A stretch of DNA of 64,000 bases, taken from positions 1 through 64,000 of the forward strand of contig JAFUPV010000070.1 of assembly GCA_017472605.1 (NCBI GenBank), in the 5' to 3' direction. The number at the start of each line of letters is the position of its first letter. The first letter of the stretch is position 1. The notes beneath the pieces were generated by a model. The model was not told where the DNA came from and ran no database searches. It saw only the letters and a program-made list of their open reading frames with translations. The DNA is from Lachnospiraceae bacterium. Its GTDB lineage: Bacteria; Bacillota; Clostridia; Lachnospirales; Lachnospiraceae. Below are positions 27,711-34,825 of the stretch, piece by piece. A program made the translations under genes and the position numbers.

Positions 27711-27760
27711 ATCCAGGCGAACGTGCCAGTGACACGTTCGATCGGATTGGTTTTTATGAG
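27711..27760 (+). repeat. Dispersed post-terminator element, copy C
   Basis: Contains a perfect hairpin CGAACGTG-CCAGTGA-CACGTTCG followed by ATCGGATTGG. It resembles copies A, B, D and E and again lies directly after a terminator. Confidence 0.45.
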
Positions 27761-27857
27761 AATCCGGCAAAGCGCACTGCCGATGTGTCTTTCTGCCCCA
27801 TCTTTTGCAGTGGGATACATCAGTGATGCGTTTTGTCGGACAGGAGGTAAGTGACAG

Positions 27858-28814
27858 ATGATAAAATATACGATCAGACGTTTTTTTGTTATGCTGTTTA
27901 CACTGTTCATCATTGCTACTGCCACCTTCTTCCTTCTGGCAGCAGTACCAGGTGATGCGCTGACAGCTCGAACAGAACGTCTTCAGGAAAAGACAGTCAT
28001 CAATCTTTATAAGAAATATGGTCTGGATAAGCCGCTGATGGAGCGTTATCTGATCACAATGAAGGGACTTGCAGTCGGTGATTTCGGTGAGTCCATCGTT
28101 TTTGAGGGACAGACCGTTCAGAGCATCATCCGGGACAAGGGACCGATCTCTGCCCGTCTTGGTCTCCAGACAATGACCCTTGGTGTTGGCGTTGGTCTGA
28201 TTCTCGGAATCATTGCAGCAATGAAAAAGGGTACATGGATCGACTACGCGATCGTTACGCTCTCCATCCTGCTGATATCCATCCCCCATCTGATATTTGG
28301 TATGCTTCTTCAGAAAGTTTTCGGAGCAGAGCTGCGATGGTTTCCGATCATCGGATGGCCGAAGGGAAAAGATCTCTGGTTCGGAGGCTGGGAGTATACC
28401 GTCCTGCCGACGCTGACCGGATGTTTCTCTTACATTGCCAGCTACGCGCGTCTGTTAAAGACGTCCATGCTGGATGTCATGAATCAGGATTACATCCTGA
28501 CTGCAGAGTCCAAGGGATTAAGCAGATGGCAGATCATTCGCAGGCATGTTCTTCGTAACTCTTTCATTCCCGTTATGACGAACCTGCCGATGAGCGTTGC
28601 CATGTGTATTACCGGTTCCTTCTTCATTGAGTCCATCTTTGCAATCCCGGGATTCGGTAAGTACTATGTGGAAGCTGTTTCTACCAGAGATGTCAGCATC
28701 GTAATGGGACAGACTGTCATCATTGCGGCAATTTACATCGTTGTTGTATTCCTGACTGACATCCTGTACACGGTAATTGATCCGCGAATCCGTATCCGCG
28801 GTGGAAAGAAATAA
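27858..28814 (+). CDS. Oligopeptide ABC transporter permease (DppB/OppB-like)
   Basis: A 318 aa inner-membrane protein with an N-terminal helix, a periplasmic loop and five further helices. The EAA-type loop lies near residue 215 (LTAESKGLSRWQIIRRHVLRN). It starts at ATG 27858 behind AGGAGG. It forms the channel with the next gene. Confidence 0.9.
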   Translation: MIKYTIRRFFVMLFTLFIIATATFFLLAAVPGDALTARTERLQEKTVINLYKKYGLDKPLMERYLITMKGLAVGDFGESIVFEGQTVQSIIRDKGPISARLGLQTMTLGVGVGLILGIIAAMKKGTWIDYAIVTLSILLISIPHLIFGMLLQKVFGAELRWFPIIGWPKGKDLWFGGWEYTVLPTLTGCFSYIASYARLLKTSMLDVMNQDYILTAESKGLSRWQIIRRHVLRNSFIPVMTNLPMSVAMCITGSFFIESIFAIPGFGKYYVEAVSTRDVSIVMGQTVIIAAIYIVVVFLTDILYTVIDPRIRIRGGKK

Positions 28815-28826
28815 GGAGGTGTCGAT

Positions 28827-29744
28827 GTGGCTGAATTAACAAAAGAAAGCTTTAAACGAGTAGAACCGGGCCGCTTTGACAGTGATTCCATCGCCAGACC
28901 GACGGTAACGTACTGGCAGGATGCATGGAGACGTCTGAAGAAAAACCCAATCGCCATGTTTTCCCTTGTTCTGCTGTTTCTCTGTCTGCTGATGGTAATC
29001 TTTGCTCCGTCTCTGCGCGGTCTGGATTATATTTCCATTAATAGTAAGACAAAGTATCTGGAACCGAACAGCACCTACTGGTTCGGAACCGACAACCTTG
29101 GCCGTGACCTGTTCTCCAGAGTCTGGGTCGGTGCCCGTGTTTCTCTGATCGTAGCAATGGCATGTACCGTTATTCAGATCGTGGTTGGCTGCGCTTACGG
29201 CGGAATCATGGCTTATTTTGGCGGAATTGTCGATGAGATCATGATGCGTATCGTTGAGATCATCACTTCCATGCCGTCCATGCTGATCACTCTTCTGATC
29301 ATGATGGTTCTGGATAAGAGCCTTGGTGCGCTGCTTCTGGCAATGTGCATCACTTCCTGGTGCGGAACCGCAAGACAGATGCGCGGTATGATCATGCAGC
29401 TGCGTGAGTCCGAGTACGTGATGGCAGCTGAGACTCTTGGCGCGAAGCCGTCCCGGATCATTGTGAAGCATCTGCTTCCCAATACCTTAAGTATTCTGAT
29501 TCTGAATGTAGCGTCCAGTATTCCGAGATATATCTTCAGCGAGGCTTCCCTGAGCTTCCTTGGCATGGGTCTGGACTCCAACCAGATCAGCCTTGGTGTT
29601 CTGATCTCCAATGGACAGGCAGCTCTTGACCTGTATCCCCATCTGCTGATCTGGCCGGCTGTTGTTCTGTGTATCATTGTGCTTGCATTTAACCTGTTGG
29701 GAGACGGTCTTCGTGACGCTCTTGACCCGAAGCTTCGTCAGTAA
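28827..29744 (+). CDS. Oligopeptide ABC transporter permease (DppC/OppC-like)
   Basis: A 305 aa membrane protein with the OppC N-terminal region (YWQDAWRRLKKNPIAMFSL), the periplasmic motif FGTDNLGRDLFSRVW and the EAA loop ETLGAKPSRIIVKHLLPN. It uses a GTG start at 28827 after AAGGAGGT; the ATG at 28825 is out of frame and stops after 4 codons. Confidence 0.9.
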   Translation: MAELTKESFKRVEPGRFDSDSIARPTVTYWQDAWRRLKKNPIAMFSLVLLFLCLLMVIFAPSLRGLDYISINSKTKYLEPNSTYWFGTDNLGRDLFSRVWVGARVSLIVAMACTVIQIVVGCAYGGIMAYFGGIVDEIMMRIVEIITSMPSMLITLLIMMVLDKSLGALLLAMCITSWCGTARQMRGMIMQLRESEYVMAAETLGAKPSRIIVKHLLPNTLSILILNVASSIPRYIFSEASLSFLGMGLDSNQISLGVLISNGQAALDLYPHLLIWPAVVLCIIVLAFNLLGDGLRDALDPKLRQ

Positions 29745-29756
29745 GGAGGAAACGAC

Positions 29757-30809
29757 ATGAGCAAATTATTGGAAGTAAAAAATCTGCGCGTTTCCTACCA
29801 TACATATGCAGGAGAAGTGCAGTCTGTCAGAGGTGTTACCTTTGACGTTGAGGAAGGCGAGGCAATTGCCATAGTTGGTGAGTCCGGCTGCGGCAAGTCA
29901 GTAACCGCAAAATCAATCATGGGCCTGATTAAAACGCCTCCGGGAGAAATCAAGGCGGGCAGTGAGATTCTGTACCGCGGCGAAAACATTCTCAACTATG
30001 ATAAAAAGCAGATGAGTCATTACCGCGGCGGAGAGTCTGCGATCATCTTCCAGGATGCGCTGGCAGCTCTGAATCCGACGATGACTGTTGGAAAACAGAT
30101 CGTCGAGAACCTGATGATGCACCGCAAAACGATCATGGTTGACGGAAAAGAAGTGAAACTGACAAAGCGTCTTGCCATGCAGGAGGCAGTCAAGATGCTG
30201 AAGATGGTTGGAATCCCCAATGCGGAGCAGCGCGCAAAGCAGTATCCTCATGAATATTCCGGCGGTATGCGTCAGCGTGCCATGATTGCAATCGCTTTCG
30301 CCTGTCAGCCAAAGCTGCTGATCGCTGATGAGCCGACCACTGCTCTTGATGTTACCATTCAGGCGCAGATCATGGATCTGATCAAAGATCTTCAGAAGCA
30401 GCTGAACACGTCCGTAATCCTGATTACCCACGACCTTGGTGTGGTTGCGAATGTTGCGAAGCGTATTGTTGTTATGTATTCCGGAAACATTGTCGAGCGC
30501 GGAAACGCAAGAGACATTTTCTATCATCCGAAGCATCCATATACCTGTGCACTGCTTGAGGCAGTGCCGCGTCTGGACCTGAAGAACAAGCAGGAGCTGG
30601 CTTCCATCGAGGGAACACCGCCTGATCTGCTGGCGCCGCCAAAGGGATGTCCGTTCAGTACCAGATGCAAATACTGCATGGAGATCTGCTGTGAGCAGGC
30701 ACCGGCAGCAACTGACTTCGGCGACGGCCACGAGGCGGCATGCTGGCTTCATCACCCGTTGGCGCCGAAGGATGATGTACCATTTAAGACGGAGGTGCGC
30801 CATGAATAA
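29757..30809 (+). CDS. Oligopeptide ABC transporter ATP-binding protein (DppD/OppD-like)
   Basis: A 350 aa ATPase: Walker A GESGCGKS, signature YSGGMRQR, Walker B LLIADEPTTALDV. The C-terminal oligopeptide-importer domain carries the cysteine cluster CPFSTRCKYCMEIC, which in some homologues holds an iron-sulfur cluster. It overlaps the next gene by 8 nt. Confidence 0.92.
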   Translation: MSKLLEVKNLRVSYHTYAGEVQSVRGVTFDVEEGEAIAIVGESGCGKSVTAKSIMGLIKTPPGEIKAGSEILYRGENILNYDKKQMSHYRGGESAIIFQDALAALNPTMTVGKQIVENLMMHRKTIMVDGKEVKLTKRLAMQEAVKMLKMVGIPNAEQRAKQYPHEYSGGMRQRAMIAIAFACQPKLLIADEPTTALDVTIQAQIMDLIKDLQKQLNTSVILITHDLGVVANVAKRIVVMYSGNIVERGNARDIFYHPKHPYTCALLEAVPRLDLKNKQELASIEGTPPDLLAPPKGCPFSTRCKYCMEICCEQAPAATDFGDGHEAACWLHHPLAPKDDVPFKTEVRHE

Positions 30810-31773
30810 TCATGTTATTTTGGACGTACAGAATCTGAAGAAGTATTTCCAGGTCGGCAAGAATCTGACTTTGAAGGCCGTGGATGATGTTTCATTCCAG
30901 CTGCATGAGGGTGAGACACTTGGTCTGGTAGGAGAGTCGGGCTGCGGCAAGACAACCTGCGGAAGAACCTGCCTTGGTCTCTACAGCAGAACGGATGGAA
31001 AGGTTCTGTACAAGGGTCAGGATGTTCACCTGATGAAAGGTGCGGAGAAGTTTGCGTTCAAGAAGGAAGCGCAGATGATCTTCCAGGATCCTTATGCGTC
31101 TCTGAATCCGCGTATGACCGTTTCTGATATTGTTGCCGAGGGTATTGACATCCATAAGCTGGCAGCGAATAAGAAGGAGCGCGATGAGAAGATATTCCAT
31201 TACCTGAATCTGGTCGGTCTGAATAAGGAGCATGCAAATCGTTTTGTTCATGAGTTTTCCGGCGGACAGCGTCAGCGTATCGGTATCGCGAGAGCGCTGG
31301 CAGTTGAACCGAAATTCATGGTTCTGGACGAGCCGATTTCCGCACTGGACGTTTCCATTCAGGCGCAGATCGTTAACCTGCTGATCAAACTGCAGAAGGA
31401 AATGGGTCTGACCTACCTGTTTGTGGCGCATGATCTGTCCATGGTTAAGCATATTTCTGACCGTGTTGCTGTTATGTATCTTGGTTCCATGGTGGAGATC
31501 ACCACGTCGGAGGAGCTTTACGAAAATCCGCTTCATCCGTATACCAAGGCGCTTCTGTCAGCAATCCCGATCCCGGATCCGGATGTTGAGCTGCAGAGAG
31601 AGCAGACACGAATCAAGCTGGAAGGCGATGTGCCAAGCCCGATCAATCCGGCGCCCGGATGCCGTTTCAAAGGCAGATGCAAATATGCAAAGGCAATCTG
31701 CTCCGAGCAGACACCACAGCTGAAGGACATGGGCAACGGTCACTGTGTTGCCTGTCATCTGTATAACCAGTGA
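30802..31773 (+). CDS. Oligopeptide ABC transporter ATP-binding protein (DppF/OppF-like)
   Basis: A 323 aa ATPase with [16 protein letters not shown] and [12 protein letters not shown], and a C-terminal cysteine-containing domain ([15 protein letters not shown]). It starts at ATG 30802 behind GGAGG inside the end of the previous gene; the longer open frame upstream is not used. With the previous gene it powers peptide import. Confidence 0.92.
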   Translation: MNNHVILDVQNLKKYFQVGKNLTLKAVDDVSFQLHEGETLGLVGESGCGKTTCGRTCLGLYSRTDGKVLYKGQDVHLMKGAEKFAFKKEAQMIFQDPYASLNPRMTVSDIVAEGIDIHKLAANKKERDEKIFHYLNLVGLNKEHANRFVHEFSGGQRQRIGIARALAVEPKFMVLDEPISALDVSIQAQIVNLLIKLQKEMGLTYLFVAHDLSMVKHISDRVAVMYLGSMVEITTSEELYENPLHPYTKALLSAIPIPDPDVELQREQTRIKLEGDVPSPINPAPGCRFKGRCKYAKAICSEQTPQLKDMGNGHCVACHLYNQ

Positions 31774-31780
31774 GGTCTGA

Positions 31781-32137
31781 ATGAAGGTCATTAAAGAGTA
31801 TCTGATTGACATACTGAAAAGCTTTCTGATCGGAATTGCAGTCGGTCTGATTCTGCTTGTGTTCTTTTTCCTGATCGGCATGCTTGTCAACTGGGGAAGT
31901 CTCAGAGACGCGCTCTGGTTTGTACGCGGCGGACTGCTTGTGGTCAGCGCACTGATGCTGATGATTTCCGCGGCAATGATGCTGATGAAAAAGGAAGGAA
32001 TTTCCGAAAAGAATAAACTGCGCTGGCGAAGCCATTTCCATCGGCTGTATCTGGCAGGTGTCATGATCTGCCTTGCGCTGGGAGAGGTTTCCATCGCGGT
32101 AATCGTCGACTATTACCTGATGGTGTGGGCGAAATAA
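31781..32137 (+). CDS. Small membrane protein after peptide transporter
   Basis: A 118 aa protein with three predicted helices: residues 12-38, 45-68 and 90-115. A basic loop (KKEGISEKNKLRWRSH) lies between helices 2 and 3. It starts 8 nt after the transporter ATPase gene and is the last gene of the operon. I do not recognise the family; a transporter accessory role is only a guess from position. Confidence 0.75.
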   Translation: MKVIKEYLIDILKSFLIGIAVGLILLVFFFLIGMLVNWGSLRDALWFVRGGLLVVSALMLMISAAMMLMKKEGISEKNKLRWRSHFHRLYLAGVMICLALGEVSIAVIVDYYLMVWAK

Positions 32138-32210
32138 CTGCCGTTGTTTTGCGGCGGCTGTCTGGCGGCTTGACCGCTGTGTCATAAAAATGAAATAAAG
32201 GCATGATTTA

Positions 32211-32252
32211 CAAGCCCCCTTTCATGGAGTAAAATACATGAGAGGGGGCTTG
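32211..32252 (+). terminator. Inverted repeat after peptide transporter operon
   Basis: Arms of 16 nt at 32211-32226 and 32237-32252 (CAAGCCCCCT and AGGGGGCTTG outer parts) with one mismatch. No T-run follows on either strand, so termination would be atypical. Confidence 0.5.
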
Positions 32253-32257
32253 CCTGC

Positions 32258-32292
32258 TGGTGTGTTTGCCAGCGCGTTTGGTCGCGATGCCT
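32258..32292 (+). repeat. Dispersed post-terminator element, copy D (degenerate)
   Basis: GTGTGTTTGCCAGCGCGTTTGGTCGCG resembles the core of copies A-C, and it again follows a terminator-like stem. It is the weakest copy. Confidence 0.3.
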
Positions 32293-32335
32293 GACTGAAA
32301 TGACGGCGGATTATCCGGCGTGTACAGGAAAGCGA

Positions 32336-32800
32336 TTAACAGGAACCGGATTTGTCAAAGGACGGGTTAAACGCATAGAAGTTTTTACTGTTGAGACGAT
32401 CCTGGGTGATGGCGAGCGCTTCCCCGAAACGCTGGAAGTGAACAATTTCGCGCTGACGCAGGAAACGGATCGGATCACAGATCTCCTGGTCATGGACAAG
32501 ACGCAGGATGTTATCGTAAGTGGTTCGTGCCTTTTGTTCCGCGGCAAGATCCTCCGTCAGATCCGTGATCACGTCCCCTTTGCTCTGGAACTGGCAGGCA
32601 TTAAACGGGACGCCTCCGGCTGCCTGGGGCCAGAGGGCAGCGGTATGATCCACATAATACTTATCAAAGCCGGATGATTTGATTTCGTCGATGCTGAGAT
32701 TTCTGGTCAGCTGGTAGACGATGGCACAGATGATTTCCATGTGTCCCAGTTCGTTGGCACAACAATAATGGAAATGAAATTTTTCCTGAAATAACAGGCT
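32336..32800 (-). pseudogene. cotJC: 3' part of cotJC-like spore coat Mn-catalase gene, cut by prophage
   Basis: The minus-strand frame encodes the C-terminal two thirds of a CotJC-type manganese catalase: ANELGHME (ligands Glu and His), VYQLTRNLS, YYVDHTA, EDLAAEQKARTTYDNILRLV, PIRFLRQREIVHFQRFGEAL and FYAFNPSFDKS. CotJC proteins are about 190-200 aa; roughly 60 N-terminal residues, with the first metal-binding Glu, are missing. An ATG at 32740 exists but lacks a ribosome binding site. Upstream, similarity is lost and the frame reaches the recombinase stop codon. The missing 5' part should lie beyond the far end of the prophage. Excision would restore the gene. Confidence 0.85.
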
Positions 32801-32803
32801 TTT
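32741..32803. other. Prophage left attachment site region
   Basis: Similarity to CotJC stops just upstream of the ANELGHME codons, and the recombinase stop is at 32804-32806. The crossover therefore falls in this 60 nt stretch. The core cannot be fixed because the right junction is outside the window. Confidence 0.65.
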
Positions 32804-34432
32804 TTAGAGGGTGCGACCAGCCATCGGCGGCGCGCTTTCGCACTCAATTGCTTCCAGACAGGGGATTTTGGGATAGATGGTGAGTGAGAAGTTGTCAAAG
32901 GGACCGCCCTTTGGCGACTTTTTATGCTTCTCATAGTCGATGTGATCAATGACTTCTTTTAACAGGGCATTGCGTTCCGCAGGGCTTTCGATGGTCCAGT
33001 ACACGTCCACCAGATGGACCATCTTCGGAAGAATTTCCTGCTGACGACGCTCGATGGACTTCTGGTTCTCCAGCCGACGCCGTAGCTCCCAAAGAGCCGC
33101 TTTCGCAGCATCCGCCTGTTTCTTCACAGAAGCGGAGCGGGAGAGAAACAGATCATCGGAATACACGCCGCGCTCAAAGGCGGCATAGATGTTCTCCAGC
33201 TGACCGGAGAGGGCAGCAAGTTCCTTTTCCTTCTTCTGGATGGCTGCCAGGAGGGCAGTTTGCTGACTGCCTGCATGGTCGGTACAGATCTGTTCATCGG
33301 TGCAGCTTCGGATTGCATCGATGACACGCTCTTCCAGAATGTCATAGAAGCAGCCAATGTTATGACAGTCCCGGTTGCCGCAGAGCATGGTGTCGTGGGG
33401 ACTTCGCGCGCCGGCTTTCCGGTAGAAGAGGCTGCGGCCGCAGTCCTGGCACCGGATCAGTCCGGTCAGAGCGTTGCTCGCTTCGGATTTGCAGTGGATG
33501 TGTGCCTGTTTGCTGCTGTGGCGTTTCTCCTGGGCGGCATAGTAAAGCGCTTCCGGGATCAGCGCCTCATGGAGTCCGTCATAGATGCCAGCATCCGGCA
33601 CTGAATGGTTCTGGCGCGGTCTGGCAGCCCCGTTTTCATCAATGCTGTCCAGCTCATGCCGTTTCCCCCAAACTATTTTTCCTATGTAGACCGGATTCTT
33701 CAGAATATCATGGATGGAGCAGTAGCTCCAGCGCTCATTGATCCGCGGCCTGGCACCGACCGCGTTCAGCTGATCAGCGATCCGGACCGTTCCGGCCGGA
33801 ATCCGGATTCCATCGTCACCGGGAATTCCATTGACATACCAGTTGAAAATGTCGCGGATCACCGGCGCTTCGTCCGGGTCCGGAACCAGCTGAAAGCCCC
33901 GGTCATTGCGGATCCGTTCCCTCCGGTAGCCGTAAGGGGCAACATTTCCGCAGTACTTTCCTTCCTTGGAAGCGGCAACACGTCCCCGCTGCAGGCGGCG
34001 CTTGATGGTCTTGTACTCCCTGCGGCTCATGAACAGGCCGAATTCAAAGTATTCCTCATCGAATTCATTGTTGGGATCATAGGTCTTGGTTGGTGTGATG
34101 ATCAGTGTGCCGGATTCCTGGAATGCCCGGGAGACCAGTCCCTGATCGATGGTGTCGCCTCTTGCCAGACGTTCCACCTCCACCACAAGGACACCGTCCC
34201 ACTGGCCGTCCGAGACCTCACTGAGAAGCTTCTGCATCATCGGACGGGCTGAAATGGAATCGCCGGAGCGGACTTCCCGGTAGATGTCGCCAATGGCGAT
34301 GCCAAGGCGCTTCACCGTCTCCCGGAGAAGACGTTCATGCCGGGCAAGGATGTCTTCATCGCAGTTGTACTCGGCATCCTTGCGTGATTTTCGCAGATAC
34401 ATGACGTATCGGCCGGATTTGTCGAGTTTCAT
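32804..34432 (-). CDS. Large serine recombinase (prophage integrase/excisionase)
   Basis: A 542 aa enzyme. The resolvase domain covers residues 1-150 with catalytic Ser in YLRKSRKD (about residue 16). The recombinase domain is at about 170-280, the zinc ribbon (CQDCGRSLFY, CGNRDCHNIGC) at about 335-375, then a coiled coil. It starts at ATG 34432 behind AAAGGAG. All domains appear intact. It reads toward the host junction. Enzymes of this class cut att sites with 2-bp staggered ends and need a directionality factor to excise. The gene ends 66 nt before the first ATG of the cotJC fragment and in the same frame. Confidence 0.95.
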   Translation of the reverse strand: MKLDKSGRYVMYLRKSRKDAEYNCDEDILARHERLLRETVKRLGIAIGDIYREVRSGDSISARPMMQKLLSEVSDGQWDGVLVVEVERLARGDTIDQGLVSRAFQESGTLIITPTKTYDPNNEFDEEYFEFGLFMSRREYKTIKRRLQRGRVAASKEGKYCGNVAPYGYRRERIRNDRGFQLVPDPDEAPVIRDIFNWYVNGIPGDDGIRIPAGTVRIADQLNAVGARPRINERWSYCSIHDILKNPVYIGKIVWGKRHELDSIDENGAARPRQNHSVPDAGIYDGLHEALIPEALYYAAQEKRHSSKQAHIHCKSEASNALTGLIRCQDCGRSLFYRKAGARSPHDTMLCGNRDCHNIGCFYDILEERVIDAIRSCTDEQICTDHAGSQQTALLAAIQKKEKELAALSGQLENIYAAFERGVYSDDLFLSRSASVKKQADAAKAALWELRRRLENQKSIERRQQEILPKMVHLVDVYWTIESPAERNALLKEVIDHIDYEKHKKSPKGGPFDNFSLTIYPKIPCLEAIECESAPPMAGRTL

Positions 34433-34469
34433 TATATCATCTCCTTTGATTTTTGGGTATACAAAGAAC

Positions 34470-34490
34470 GGGTGTTTTGAATTGACACCC
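34470..34490. promoter_or_regulatory. Inverted repeat between recombinase and small RNA 1 promoter
   Basis: GGGTGT and ACACCC flank 9 nt. It overlaps the -35 box of the rightward promoter and lies 38 nt upstream of the recombinase start, so it could be an operator. Confidence 0.4.
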
Positions 34491-34594
34491 GCTGCCTACT
34501 GATGATATAATATGCCTTGCTTAGGGGCATTGTGTATCATCGGTACGCAGTGTTACGAACCGCTTCCGGATTGCCGTCCGGAGGCGGTTTTTCT
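34482..34594 (+). ncRNA. Candidate small RNA 1 (promoter plus terminator)
   Basis: TTGACA (34482-34487), 18 nt spacer and TATAAT (34506-34511) match consensus exactly. About 50 nt past the expected start (near 34518) lies a terminator: stem 34558-34570 with 34577-34589, loop TTGCCG, then TTTTTCT. No plus-strand gene lies in between or downstream for over 3 kb, so the product would be an RNA of about 75 nt. A 16 nt imperfect inverted repeat (34501-34516 with 34525-34540) covers the -10 box. Confidence 0.6.
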
Positions 34595-34652
34595 ATTGGT
34601 TATCATTGATATATTTTGCAGATATTGTCATGAAGGATGACAAAAATATCAA

Positions 34653-34825
34653 TTGACAATCCGCGATAGTGTGGTTATAATGTATGTGTATTAGCGATGA
34701 AATCATCCATTAGGTTGATGCTAATATTAAGAAAAGAACATAGAACAGAAATGTTCTTGATTGTTTTGAGAAAATAGCTGATGGTGTTTCTGGTGTGTAC
34801 CAGAAAATGTCCGTCAGCTTTTTTC
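34653..34825 (+). ncRNA. Candidate structured RNA 2, convergent with SIR2 gene
   Basis: The promoter is perfect: TTGACA (34653-34658), 17 nt spacer, TATAAT (34676-34681). The predicted RNA (about 34688-34825, near 137 nt) has three hairpins: TATTAGC/GCTAATA (34689-34726, with inner GATGA/TCATC), AAGAACAT/ATGTTCTT (34734-34758), and a long terminator stem (34776-34819) with 8 bp TTTCTGGT/ACCAGAAA at its top, followed by TTTTTT. It carries no plausible open frame. Its end overlaps the end of the SIR2 gene on the other strand. Confidence 0.65.

Noticed and set aside
32300..32677. Plus-strand frame of 125 codons
   Set aside because: Antisense to the CotJC fragment, which shows strong family motifs.
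34734..34758. LexA box in candidate RNA 2
   Set aside because: The inverted arms GAAC and GTTC within it are 6 nt apart, not 4, and are better explained as an RNA hairpin.
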